A stretch of 64,000 bases of DNA from assembly GCA_027022365.1 (NCBI GenBank), contig JALVYU010000026.1:1-64000 (forward strand), read 5' to 3'. The notes under the pieces were generated by a model. That model did no database searches. It saw only the letters and a list, made by a program, of their open reading frames with translations, and was not told where the DNA came from. Each line of letters begins with the position of its first letter. Positions within the stretch are counted from its first letter, which is position 1. Position numbers and translations under genes: made by a program. Positions 34,389 to 43,242 of the stretch are shown here, one piece after another. This stretch comes from Desulfurococcales archaeon. GTDB taxonomy: Archaea; Thermoproteota; Thermoprotei_A; Sulfolobales; Desulfurococcaceae.

Positions 34389-35084
34389 ATGTTTAGGATT
34401 AATGAGAGTGTTTGGCGAAGACGTAAGATTGAGTTCTGGCAGAGGCTGTGGGAAGATCTCGAGATAGGGTATCTCGACGAAGATCTAATGCCGATCCTCA
34501 TACTATTCTATACAGACAAGAAAATACATACCTTAAGCAGCTGTAGTGGAAGAATAATCGTTGCCGATTCAACGTTTCCATGGAGCAGGGAAGAGACTAG
34601 TGTTGTATATAAGAAGCACTCCCCCATCAGCGTGGATGAAGTAGAGGATATCTTAGAATATTCTCCGGTGAGACGATTATGGCTTAATGTTACGGGCCCC
34701 ATAATACATGTTTCCGCCTTAGATATGGGTACTGCAGAGAAAGTCCTAGTTATTGCGAGGAACTCGGGAATGAAGCACAGTGGTATCCTCTCCTTGTCCG
34801 AGAACAAGGGAATAGTCCTCGAGCTTACAACAGGTGTTAAACTTACACATTTACTAAGAACTCCGGGAACACTGATTACTGATTTGTCTAAATTAGACAG
34901 GCTTATTGACATTGCGAACCAAGTATTATTAGAGGGTAAAAAGATTCTCTGTAGACTATATGCGGCTCTGAAAAAATATATGCCATTCATACCCGACGAC
35001 GAAATAATCAGTGATCTCAGAGGCCACGGTCTGTCTTTGGAAAAACTATCTCCTCCAAATTATTGTCAAGAACTCTTGTTATAA
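34389..35084 (+). CDS. taw3: tRNA-Phe wyosine-derivative methyltransferase
   Basis: Methylates N4 of the 7-aminocarboxypropyl-demethylwyosine at position 37 of tRNA-Phe. 231 residues. Seen: 'TLSSCSGRIIVADS' and 'RNSGMKHSGILSLSENKG', the Taw3/TYW3 signatures, with 'KKHSPISVDEV' between. Its 3' 68 nt overlap the convergent thiI gene, so the two messages are complementary at their ends. Other wyosine enzymes are not in the window. Confidence 0.93.
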   Translation: MFRINESVWRRRKIEFWQRLWEDLEIGYLDEDLMPILILFYTDKKIHTLSSCSGRIIVADSTFPWSREETSVVYKKHSPISVDEVEDILEYSPVRRLWLNVTGPIIHVSALDMGTAEKVLVIARNSGMKHSGILSLSENKGIVLELTTGVKLTHLLRTPGTLITDLSKLDRLIDIANQVLLEGKKILCRLYAALKKYMPFIPDDEIISDLRGHGLSLEKLSPPNYCQELLL

Positions 35085-36201
35085 TATGATCGATTCTTTG
35101 CAACTCTTTTGAAAGAACGGACAGTTCTTTCTCCCCTATAGATATTGTTGGGTGCGATGGCCTCAGACGGCATTTTCCAACGTCAACGTTCAGCTCGTTA
35201 AACCCCATTCTCCTACCCAGCTCGATTATCTCTAGCTTATCCATGAAAGCAACAGGTCTGTACACTGGAATAGGCGAGAGCATAGTTAGGGCGGACATAT
35301 TATTTAGAGTTTGAGATGCAACCTGCCCTATCGATTCACCCGTGACTATTCCACGACAACCTATTTTTTGGGCTAACTTGAATGCGTATCTATACATTAT
35401 TGCTTTGCAGGCAATACACCTAATACCAGCGGGAATCTTAAGCTCTAGTAGAGGCTTTGATGCGTTCTTAATGATATAGGCCTTCATATCATACCACGGC
35501 ACCCACTCATATAGTAGTTTTAACGAGCGATGAGCTCTCATAATTGCCTTCTCCCCCCAGTACGGATATAAATCAACAAATAATGGAATAATCTTGACAC
35601 CCCGCTTCATTGCTAAGACTGACGCTACCGCAGAATCTACACCACCCGATACAAGCGATATGAGGCACCCCTCTACCCCGTACGGCAACCCGCCTGGGCC
35701 TGGTATTTCTTCGGTGTAGACGTATACTTTGCGCCGCCTTATCTCAACCCTGATCTCTATATCAGGCATATCTAGATCAATTCTCAATCCCGTCCTATAA
35801 GCTACTCTATCGCTAAGCTCCTTGGCTAGGCCACGCGAGGATATCGGAGCATCTCCTCGTATGACCCTTATAGCAAAACTATCTATATCGAGGAAAGAGA
35901 TTATCTCGATGATCGAATCAAGGATCTTTCTCGGAGAAAAATCTAACTGTATTGCCGGGCTAAAACTTGAAATCCCAAATACATGTCCAAGTATATCAAA
36001 TAGTCTATTGCTAGGTTCTGGATCGATAATTACTATCCTAGGTTCGTAAGCAACTATTTTTGTATCGAAACCTTCACGGACCAATCTTTTCTCTATGCTT
36101 TCCACTAGTCTATTAAACATATATTTTCGCGACCACGAGCCCAGTCTCACCATATACTCGCCGGGCCTTACAAGCGTGGTGTTCCATAGTTCATACGACA
36201 T
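35017..36201 (-). CDS. thiI: ThiI-type tRNA sulfurtransferase (4-thiouridine)
   Basis: Adenylates and thiolates U8 of tRNA. 394 residues from the ATG at 36201, chosen because GGTG lies 7 nt upstream. Layout: N-terminal ferredoxin-like domain, THUMP domain (about 60-165), PP-loop ATPase 'SGGVDSAVASVLAM', and 'RCIACKAIMYR' with a CxxC pair that in archaeal ThiI may hold an Fe-S cluster. No rhodanese domain, as usual in archaea. The 3' end overlaps taw3 by 68 nt. Confidence 0.92.
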   Translation of the reverse strand: MSYELWNTTLVRPGEYMVRLGSWSRKYMFNRLVESIEKRLVREGFDTKIVAYEPRIVIIDPEPSNRLFDILGHVFGISSFSPAIQLDFSPRKILDSIIEIISFLDIDSFAIRVIRGDAPISSRGLAKELSDRVAYRTGLRIDLDMPDIEIRVEIRRRKVYVYTEEIPGPGGLPYGVEGCLISLVSGGVDSAVASVLAMKRGVKIIPLFVDLYPYWGEKAIMRAHRSLKLLYEWVPWYDMKAYIIKNASKPLLELKIPAGIRCIACKAIMYRYAFKLAQKIGCRGIVTGESIGQVASQTLNNMSALTMLSPIPVYRPVAFMDKLEIIELGRRMGFNELNVDVGKCRLRPSHPTISIGEKELSVLSKELQRIDHIITRVLDNNLEEIVFPKTDRGL

Positions 36202-36276
36202 TATAAGCACCATCATAGGTGTTGAGGGTAGGAGTTTTATTACTGTTTATTACTTTTTTTGTTTAGGCGATATTAT

Positions 36277-36621
36277 ATGTCAGACGAAACAAAATATGTA
36301 TCTTATGAAGAGTTCATGAAGATAGATCTTAGGGTAGGCAAAGTTATCAGTGCCGAAAGAGTCAAGGGAAGCAAAAAACTGTTAAGACTAATAGTTGATC
36401 TGGGAGAGCTCGGCAAGAGGCAGATCATTGCAGGTCTAGGCAAATGGTATGAGCCAGAATACTTTATTGGAAAGAATATCATCGTTGTCGCCAATCTACA
36501 GCCAAAGAAGATCTTCGGACTAGAGAGCCAAGGAATGTTGTTAGCCGCCGATACTCCGGAGGGAACGCCTGTGCTCTTAACAACCGATAAACCAGTAGAA
36601 CCGGGCGCCAAGGTTAGGTAA
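36277..36621 (+). CDS. tRNA-binding domain protein (MetRS beta/CsaA-like)
   Basis: 114 residues: one EMAP/OB-fold tRNA-binding domain like the C-terminal part of methionyl-tRNA synthetase or CsaA. Seen: 'FMKIDLRVGKVISAERVKGS', 'LIVDLGELGKRQIIAGLGKW', 'NLQPKKIFGLESQGMLLAA'. Probably a trans-acting tRNA-binding subunit of MetRS. ATG 36277 is preferred over TTG 36259; a T-rich tract at 36236-36262 may contain the promoter. Convergent with the acyl-CoA synthetase gene. Confidence 0.9.
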   Translation: MSDETKYVSYEEFMKIDLRVGKVISAERVKGSKKLLRLIVDLGELGKRQIIAGLGKWYEPEYFIGKNIIVVANLQPKKIFGLESQGMLLAADTPEGTPVLLTTDKPVEPGAKVR

Positions 36622-36650
36622 AAGGCCTTTGTAGTTACAAACTTTATTCA

Positions 36651-38036
36651 TTACTCGATCTTTTTCCTATATTTCATATATTTTATCATTGCTGCAAGAC
36701 TGGCGACTGCTCTTTCCGGACTGGGATAAGCTGGTATACCGTTCCTATTGAGTATCTTCATAGCTTCATACGTGTCATATCCTCCAACAAAACCAGCAAC
36801 TATTGGTTTCTGCTTGTCCTTATGCTTATTCACGACATCTATAATCGCTCTCGCCAGGTATCTCGGGTCTAGGATCGCGGTCCTACAATATAGAACAACA
36901 ATATTATCAACCTCAGGACTCTCATAAGCAGTTTCCAGTGCTTTGACATAGTTCTCAACGCCAGCCTGGCCAGTAAGGTCTACAGGGTTCTTGGGGCTAC
37001 CGAACCACGGCATAGCTTTTCTTAGTTCTTCCTTTAACTGCTCACTAGGCACTATTAGCTCGACGCCGTGCTCCTCCGCCGCATCAGTTGCTAGGACTCC
37101 GACTCCTCCACCGTTAGTTATTATTATTGTCTTCTCTCCACGAGGTATCGGTTGCTCTGCAAACGCTCTTGCCCAATCAAACATCTCCTCCACGGTCAGA
37201 GCTCTTAGGATGCCTGCTTGTTTAAATGCCGCACTATATATCTGATCGCTACCCGCGAGGCTACCAGTATGGCTTGCAGCTGCCTGGGCACCTCTCTTGC
37301 TACGGCCTGCCTTGATCACTATGACTGGTTTCTTCTTTGTGATCTTCTTCATTTCTGTTATGAATCTCTGGCCCTGTCCCGGCTTGAGTCCTTCGAGATA
37401 AATTGTTATTACGCGGGTGTTGGGGTCATCGGCTAGGAAGTGTGATACGTCTACTGGGTCTATATCGCACATATTACCCATGCTCACGATTGCCGATATC
37501 CCTATCTCCTCCATTATAGTCCAGCCCATGAGCGCTATGCCTAGGGCCCCGCTCTGAGTAATGAAGGCTATTGGGCCCGCTCTGAGGTCTTTGGGGCCAA
37601 ATGTGGCGTTCAGATTGGCTGGAGTATATGCTATACCGAATATGTTTGGCCCTAGAACCCTCATACCATATTTTCTCGCGATTTCAACGAGCTTCCTCTC
37701 AGCCTCTACATTCCCTACCTCACTGAATCCTGATGTGATTACCACTAGTACTTTTACTCCTTTCTTACCAGCCTCTTCAGCTACTTTTAGTACGACTGGC
37801 TCGGGAACAACGATTATCGCCATATCGACCTCGTCCGGTATCTCTGTAAGGGATTTATAGGCCTTCAATCCCAGGATCTGGTCGGCCTTCGGGTTTACTG
37901 GATATATCTTGCCTTTGTAACCACACTCTATGATGTTCTTGAGAATCGTATAACCTATTTTGCCGGGATGTCTGCTGGCCCCGACGACAGCTATGCTTCT
38001 CGGCTTAAAAAGAGCCTCAATATTTGGATCTACCAT
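36651..38036 (-). CDS. acdA: acyl-CoA synthetase (ADP-forming), alpha subunit
   Basis: Converts acyl-CoA + ADP + Pi to acid + ATP + CoA, the main ATP-forming step of peptide-fermenting archaea. 461 residues. Seen: CoA-binding domain 'SIAVVGASRHPGKIGYTIL', ligase domains with 'GVKVLVVITSGFSEVG', 'TQSGALGIALMGW', and the phosphorylated His in 'AASHTGSLAGSDQIY'. ATG 38036 with GGTGGTGC upstream. The ATP-grasp beta subunit that completes the enzyme is not adjacent; none of its expected sequence is in this window except the SucC protein at 50934, which is a different family branch. Confidence 0.92.
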   Translation of the reverse strand: MVDPNIEALFKPRSIAVVGASRHPGKIGYTILKNIIECGYKGKIYPVNPKADQILGLKAYKSLTEIPDEVDMAIIVVPEPVVLKVAEEAGKKGVKVLVVITSGFSEVGNVEAERKLVEIARKYGMRVLGPNIFGIAYTPANLNATFGPKDLRAGPIAFITQSGALGIALMGWTIMEEIGISAIVSMGNMCDIDPVDVSHFLADDPNTRVITIYLEGLKPGQGQRFITEMKKITKKKPVIVIKAGRSKRGAQAAASHTGSLAGSDQIYSAAFKQAGILRALTVEEMFDWARAFAEQPIPRGEKTIIITNGGGVGVLATDAAEEHGVELIVPSEQLKEELRKAMPWFGSPKNPVDLTGQAGVENYVKALETAYESPEVDNIVVLYCRTAILDPRYLARAIIDVVNKHKDKQKPIVAGFVGGYDTYEAMKILNRNGIPAYPSPERAVASLAAMIKYMKYRKKIE

Positions 38037-38134
38037 AAGCACCACCCAAAGCACGTATATACGCGTGTTTTTCTACGTAGACTTCAATATACACTGATTC
38101 GGATATGTAGGTAATAAGGATTAATCTTTAAAAT

Positions 38135-38746
38135 TTACAATGAAACGCTCAGATAATTGTGAATATTCCTTAGGAACCCGATTATACTCTGATTAACACA
38201 GATATCTGCTATTTCACAGTAGGGATTATAAGAGCTATCAACAACTACGAGTCGGACATCTTTAATCTTCGGTACAACAATCATGATGTTTATGGGGCTA
38301 AGATAAGGTGATACGCCCAAAACAACTATTGTGTCTGAAGCCATTAAGTCCAGAAGCATATCTCTGTATTTTTCATAACTTAGACACGATCCTGTAGTTA
38401 TAAGCTTTTCATCTTCATCGTCGTATAAAAGACACAATACTTGTTCCCCCATGTAGCATTTTGTTAGACAATAAGGTGATACGTCGATCAAATGATCTAT
38501 AAGTCCACGATCATATAACGCCTTTATGTTCTGTAGCATCCCAGCAGCGTCTTCAACAATATCTTTACATCTATTGTTCCAGCTGAGATCAGTAGCAATG
38601 ATTTCTTCCTTATCAATAAAACTATATCTGTATGGTTGGTAGTCGTGGTAAGGGTGATATCCTAGCTCTTTATAGAAACCACTTCCAAGAACTACTGTAG
38701 TCTCGTAGTCTCGCATAAGCCTTATGATCTCTGAATAATTATTCAT
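38135..38746 (-). CDS. Sir2-like Rossmann-fold protein, divergent
   Basis: 203 residues from the ATG at 38746 (8-nt overlap with the helicase stop). The C-terminal half resembles Sir2: 'LLDLMASDTIVVLGVSPYLS' (compare aD-lviGTSL-V-P), 'VRLVVVDSSYNPYCEIADIC' (compare the closing NAD strand), and a cysteine pair 'SPYCLTKCYMG'. N-terminal 'TTVVLGSGFYKELGY' could be the NAD loop. The catalytic His of sirtuins is not evident, so deacylase activity is unlikely; an NAD-binding or NADase role is only a guess. Confidence 0.5.
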   Translation of the reverse strand: MNNYSEIIRLMRDYETTVVLGSGFYKELGYHPYHDYQPYRYSFIDKEEIIATDLSWNNRCKDIVEDAAGMLQNIKALYDRGLIDHLIDVSPYCLTKCYMGEQVLCLLYDDEDEKLITTGSCLSYEKYRDMLLDLMASDTIVVLGVSPYLSPINIMIVVPKIKDVRLVVVDSSYNPYCEIADICVNQSIIGFLRNIHNYLSVSL

Positions 38747-40529
38747 TCCTTTCCCCTGGCAAGAACTTCTGGAAATGCTGAACTGAAAAGGCGTTGTCAC
38801 ATACTAGTTTCAATGCTTTTTCATTAAATATAGTGAAAGTATAGTTTATGTTTACTAGTTTTAGTGAGCCTATTGGGAGGGGGATCTCGAAGGTAAATGT
38901 CAATCGTTCTATTTTACCGTTTTTCTCGAGTATTTTACGGAGTTTAGAGAGTATTTTACTATAGGTTCCCGAGACAGCCCTTGATGATTTTTGGACAACA
39001 TATTTTGCTTTACCATGTAGTCTGAGATCAGGTTTTAGATATTCTTGATATTCTTCGTAGAGGATATCGATATCGTCTGGGACGGCATAGACTTTGCCTA
39101 GGTGTGTGTAAATATAGAGGATTTCCCCTCTTTCCATTAATTTTCTAAGAGCTTTAGCCACAATGTCGTAAGGCCATCCGATCGCTTCTGCGATCCATTC
39201 TAAGGGCATAGGACGGCCTTCAAGGATCGAAAGTATCTTATCACGTGTTGTTCTTCGCCACAGCCTTTCTAGAACTTCTTCATCGACTGGTATGTCGATA
39301 CCGCTCTTCTTAGCAAACTCAAGAGAATCAACAAGGCTATCCATATCCGGTGTATCAGGCGTCACAATGTATGCTACGAACTTCAGTCCCTTTCTGCCCG
39401 TTAGCCTGAGGATACGTCCATGCCGTTGAATGAATCTTAGAGGGCTTGCGACATTGCTCCAGATAACCAGAAGGTCGGCCATCGGAAGATCAAGGCCCTC
39501 CTCGCCCGCCGAAGTAGAGATTACTACTTTTGTTTGTTCACTATGTGCTCTATGCAGTACCTTTCTTACATCTTCTTTCATCTTTGCCTTGCCATATATC
39601 GCAACTGCCCCATACTGCTTAGATAATATCTTCTCGAGATACTTCGCGATAATGACTCTATCGACAAATACTATAGCTTTATTGAAATCATGGTCCCGCA
39701 GTATACGTAGTAGAGCATCTAGCTTATGTGCAGGCCTGATCCCAGGCTTATCAAGATACGGCCTTATAGGTGATAATATGAATGACAGGCGCGACTCTTT
39801 ATCTATACTTTCCTTAAGTGCTAGTGCACCGTCTCTGACAAACCATCGTATGGCTAGATTAACTAGTCCCCGATCGCGACCCGAAAGATCTAGTCTGAGA
39901 TCTTCTAGTCTCTCCAGCAAGGATTTTTCTTCATTGTTTAGCTCAGCCTCATAAATTTCTCCGATCCATGGTGGGACATATTTCTTTATTCTCTCATCGT
40001 TCCAGCTCCATCTCCTGATAGGGCCTATATATCTAGTTATCTCCGGCTCTCGAGCACGAGGTATATGGGCGGAAAGCCCCAGCCTTCTATCGAACTTCAT
40101 CTTCTTCATGAATTCTGCATATGCATCCTTGCCCGTGGTATGGTGGCACTCATCAACAACTACGACATTGTATCCGAGCGAAGCTATTATCTCGTGGTCG
40201 CTCAAAGCAGTCTCAGGGGTTGCGACAGCTATCTTTGCACGCATCCACAAGCTTTTTCTCTTATTCTTCGGATACTTACCATGAATTGGAAGCGCCTTTA
40301 CGCCTAGAACTTTATTTATATAGGACGCTACTTGTTCGACGAGAATTCTCGAAGGCTCTAGGAAAATTATTCTTCTAGCCTCACCTGTTTCCATGAGTTT
40401 CTTAGCCCAGAGAATAGCTATCAGGGTTTTACCTGAGCCCGTAGGCATAACTACGACTGCGCCCTTACGTTTTAGAGCCCATTCAGCGGCTTCTATCTGA
40501 TAGTCTCTAGGCTTTATCTTAAGCCTCAA
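38739..40529 (-). CDS. SF2 helicase, Hef-like
   Basis: 596 residues. Seen: motif I 'MPTGSGKT' (29-35), Ia 'FLEPSRILVEQV', motif II 'VVDECHH' (DECH), III 'LGLSAHIP', motif V 'STSAGEEGLDLP' and motif VI 'RFIQRHGRILRLTG'. An insertion after motif III (about 190-270) resembles the Hef/FANCM thumb. C-terminal 200 residues contain a winged-helix segment ('MPLEWIAEAIGWPYDIVAKA') and an unrecognised domain; no XPF nuclease is fused. The stop overlaps the Sir2-like gene by 8 nt, so the two are coupled. Confidence 0.88.
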   Translation of the reverse strand: MRLKIKPRDYQIEAAEWALKRKGAVVVMPTGSGKTLIAILWAKKLMETGEARRIIFLEPSRILVEQVASYINKVLGVKALPIHGKYPKNKRKSLWMRAKIAVATPETALSDHEIIASLGYNVVVVDECHHTTGKDAYAEFMKKMKFDRRLGLSAHIPRAREPEITRYIGPIRRWSWNDERIKKYVPPWIGEIYEAELNNEEKSLLERLEDLRLDLSGRDRGLVNLAIRWFVRDGALALKESIDKESRLSFILSPIRPYLDKPGIRPAHKLDALLRILRDHDFNKAIVFVDRVIIAKYLEKILSKQYGAVAIYGKAKMKEDVRKVLHRAHSEQTKVVISTSAGEEGLDLPMADLLVIWSNVASPLRFIQRHGRILRLTGRKGLKFVAYIVTPDTPDMDSLVDSLEFAKKSGIDIPVDEEVLERLWRRTTRDKILSILEGRPMPLEWIAEAIGWPYDIVAKALRKLMERGEILYIYTHLGKVYAVPDDIDILYEEYQEYLKPDLRLHGKAKYVVQKSSRAVSGTYSKILSKLRKILEKNGKIERLTFTFEIPLPIGSLKLVNINYTFTIFNEKALKLVCDNAFSVQHFQKFLPGERNE

Positions 40530-40577
40530 TTCTATTGACCATAGAATAGTGTTGTTGATTTATGGTAAAAAATTAGA

Positions 40578-41459
40578 TTAAAGATATCGCGCCGCACGCT
40601 TCATGATCTCTGCATAGAGAGTTATTGTATCCTCGTACTTTGTCTCTGGTGGGCCAGTATATATTATATGCATTCTCAGCGAGAAACCTCTCTCCTTAAC
40701 TTCTTTAATCATGAACCGTGCTATAGCCTCCGCTAACGGGTCTAGGCTCGGGTATCCCTTGCCCAGCGGGACTCTCTTCTTCAGTAGTCTTCTGCCAAAG
40801 TACACACCGGTTACCTGGCTAAATCTCAGGCTTAGGAAACCATTGCTCAGGGTTAGTCCTCTTCTCAGTACTCTCATCCAGAAATCAACCGTTGCCTCCT
40901 TGTCCGCAGCGATGAAGTTTCCATGCTGATCTATCCTTGTCTCATACATGAACACGTTCTCGAGCTGTAGGCTCGGTATTACTCTATCGCTCCCCACAGC
41001 CTCTATGATCGCTTTTATTTCATCTAGGCTTCCGAGCTGTCTTCGTGTATAAGTCGTTTCTAGACTGATATACATGTTCTCGGGAGCAGCTTCGAGAAGC
41101 TTCTTGACTACTTCGACCACTGCATCTATATCTCTCTGATCCATGAACACCCTCCAGCCTATGTGGAGGTTGAATACCTCAGCTCCAGTAATTGCTGCCT
41201 TCTTGATGGCTGCAACTAATGCCTTCTCAATTCTTTCCTGAATATATTTCGAATCTGTCACCAGATTATAGTATGGTCCGTGAGCTACTATTGTCGTGAA
41301 CGCTTTCTTCGCAAATTCGCCGTAGGCTTCAAAGTATTCTTTTCCACGGCTCTTCCTCGAGAAATCCCATGGTGGTATCTCGGTTAGCCTCATTCCCAAT
41401 GCCGCTGCTTTTGTCGCGGTACTAAGGGCGTTATATGTTCCCCAGTCGAAGAGTATCAT
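40578..41459 (-). CDS. endonuclease IV/xylose isomerase-like TIM-barrel protein
   Basis: 293 residues of the AP endonuclease 2 superfamily. Seen: 'FTTIVAHGPYYNLV', 'TGAEVFNLHIGW', 'NMYISLETTYTRRQLGSLDE' (compare ENTAGQG of endonuclease IV), 'LSNGFLSLRFSQVTG', 'RMHIIYTGPPETKYED'. The Glu-x-T-T and His ligands suggest metal binding, but several endonuclease IV metal residues cannot be matched, so DNA repair versus sugar isomerase is open. GGGGTGA precedes the ATG; TATA-like ATTTATAT at 41484-41491. Confidence 0.75.
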   Translation of the reverse strand: MILFDWGTYNALSTATKAAALGMRLTEIPPWDFSRKSRGKEYFEAYGEFAKKAFTTIVAHGPYYNLVTDSKYIQERIEKALVAAIKKAAITGAEVFNLHIGWRVFMDQRDIDAVVEVVKKLLEAAPENMYISLETTYTRRQLGSLDEIKAIIEAVGSDRVIPSLQLENVFMYETRIDQHGNFIAADKEATVDFWMRVLRRGLTLSNGFLSLRFSQVTGVYFGRRLLKKRVPLGKGYPSLDPLAEAIARFMIKEVKERGFSLRMHIIYTGPPETKYEDTITLYAEIMKRAARYL

Positions 41460-41483
41460 CGGTGTCTCACCCCATTATAGCTC

Positions 41484-41491
41484 ATATAAAT
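41484..41491 (-). promoter_or_regulatory. TATA-like box for the endonuclease IV-like gene
   Basis: ATTTATAT on the minus strand, about 25-33 nt before the ATG at 41459, followed by a GGGGTGA Shine-Dalgarno. Confidence 0.5.
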
Positions 41492-41565
41492 TGTATCGGT
41501 TTACTAATTATTTTCTACAATACAATACTATTTTAATTGCTAAATATAATTGTTTCTTCAATGCT

Positions 41566-42159
41566 CTACCTGTACGAGATTATTCTCAGTTTTTCAAGAT
41601 CATATTCGAGCAATATATATCCTCCACGATAACATGGCGATGGCGACAAATAGAGGATATCGTTCTTCTCAATGATGACGGGGGCCTCATAGCTCAGACC
41701 CACCACAACGAGTGAAGGAGAAGCCGACTCTACAATTTTGTCCAGGAACCCATAGCCGACACAATAGCGTCCCATGAATTTGTTTCCGAGAAGCAAAGGG
41801 GGATAATAGGTCACGAATATATCGTAGTCGTCTTCGCGGAGCCTATCCACTACTTCCTGGTTTACATTAACTCCTAGGCCTGCAAGCTTTATTCTTTCAG
41901 AACCTATGCTGAGCGCCAATGTTTTGCCGTCCAGGAGAACACCTCTCGTCTTCAACCATTTGGAAATAGAGGGATCATCGTTTTCACCTATCACTCCCAC
42001 GATATACCGTGATAAATGCGACAGGAAATCAAGGATTTCAGGCGAAGAGATATCACCTGCCGAAATAATAATGTCGGGCCGAACCCTTATCTCTGCAAAT
42101 ATACTATGGACGGTGGCCTCGTTGCACAGGCATTTCCTGATACAGAGAATCAAGGCCAA
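41566..42159 (-). CDS. degenerate calcineurin-like phosphoesterase
   Basis: 197 residues with the shape of an MJ0936/YfcE-like metallophosphoesterase. Seen: 'DIIISAGDISSPEILDFL' (GD motif), 'VIGENDDPS' (compare GNND), 'FVTYYPPL' (compare hHPP) and 'VVVGLSYEAPV' where GHTH should be. The N-terminal D-x-H is missing ('LCIRKCLCNEA'), and the GHTH histidines are gone, so it is probably not catalytic. Starts 2 nt after the nucleotidyltransferase gene and is likely its partner. Confidence 0.75.
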   Translation of the reverse strand: MALILCIRKCLCNEATVHSIFAEIRVRPDIIISAGDISSPEILDFLSHLSRYIVGVIGENDDPSISKWLKTRGVLLDGKTLALSIGSERIKLAGLGVNVNQEVVDRLREDDYDIFVTYYPPLLLGNKFMGRYCVGYGFLDKIVESASPSLVVVGLSYEAPVIIEKNDILYLSPSPCYRGGYILLEYDLEKLRIISYR

Positions 42160-42161
42160 CC

Positions 42162-43172
42162 CTATATCACCGGCACCAGTTTACCTCTGTGCTCATATAC
42201 ACCTAAGACGATCCTGTAATCTCCATACCACGAGCTCCTCTGAAGTAATCCTTCGACAATAGCGCATCCACCCTCATATAGAAACGGTATATATAGTGCT
42301 TCGAAAGAAGTAATTTTTCTGAGTTTATATTCCTTGCCTTGTAGAAACTCGTACTTGTTTATCAAGGCCTCCGATGGATAATTCAGGGCACTTAATTGGT
42401 GGTTATCAAAACATATTTTTACCTTAACGTATCCTGTGTTTCGCCATGGCTCCATTAAATCAAGGGATCTCGCTATACCATCATTATATATTATCGAATA
42501 ATCGATACCTTCTATCTTGCCTCGTCTCCAGGGCCTGTAAAAGTATTTACGTATAGTTTCTCTACTTATCCCTAATCGTTCTTCTAATCGTTTACTCCAT
42601 AAAGCTAGCTCATACTCATTAAACGTCCTAACAATACCCCTTCTTCCAACTGTCTCGCTGAGAGCTTCTATAACTTTTAGCGAGTCACGCCATCCGTACA
42701 CCGTAAGGTCTATATCGCTCGTGCCGGGCACATGGATGCCCACTAGAATTGAGCCGGTAATGCCTATGCTTACCTTGCCAGTATACATTTTTATAGTGTC
42801 AATTAGTTCTAGCGCAATAACTTCAAGACGATCTCTAGGATGGCAGATCAAGCTATATGTTCGTTGAATAGGGTCATATACCGCCATGATCTTATCACGA
42901 GGAATAATCGGGGATGAGCATCCATAGCTATGTATGTAAATCCTCCAGGGTGTGCTTCCATGTACCACTATGGGATCATATACAGGGACAAGTCTACGGT
43001 ACCTATATAGAGAGTCGTGCCAAGGACCAACTTGTCTCGAACCAGCACAATATTTTTGATAACCAACAACATATCCAGCTGAATGCGCATTACCAACAAC
43101 AACAGCATAACAATTATTTCTTAGCTTCAGATAATAGTGGTCAAGAACATCAATGTCTAACACATGGTTCAC
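42162..43172 (-). CDS. predicted nucleotidyltransferase
   Basis: 336 residues, Pol-beta superfamily. Seen: 'GITGSILVGIHVPGTSDIDL' (G-S-x10-12-D-x-D) at about 137-156, then 'TVYGWRDSLKVIEAL' and a helical region. A third acidic residue may be in 'GIDYSIIYND'. The N-terminal 130 residues ('YAVVVGNAHSAGYVVGYQKY', 'GSTPWRIYIHSYG') are a separate beta-rich domain I do not recognise. Two-gene unit with the degenerate phosphoesterase. Confidence 0.82.
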   Translation of the reverse strand: MNHVLDIDVLDHYYLKLRNNCYAVVVGNAHSAGYVVGYQKYCAGSRQVGPWHDSLYRYRRLVPVYDPIVVHGSTPWRIYIHSYGCSSPIIPRDKIMAVYDPIQRTYSLICHPRDRLEVIALELIDTIKMYTGKVSIGITGSILVGIHVPGTSDIDLTVYGWRDSLKVIEALSETVGRRGIVRTFNEYELALWSKRLEERLGISRETIRKYFYRPWRRGKIEGIDYSIIYNDGIARSLDLMEPWRNTGYVKVKICFDNHQLSALNYPSEALINKYEFLQGKEYKLRKITSFEALYIPFLYEGGCAIVEGLLQRSSWYGDYRIVLGVYEHRGKLVPVI

Positions 43173-43242
43173 CGTATTGTAGGTATTACACCTACACTAA
43201 CTATGTAGTTATGTGAAGAAATAATAAGCGGTGATTCAAAGA

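Noticed and set aside
41566-42159. Possibility that the phosphoesterase-like gene is a pseudogene
   Set aside because: Open frame, good composition, tight spacing to its neighbour and intact hydrophobic core suggest selection; only catalytic residues are gone.
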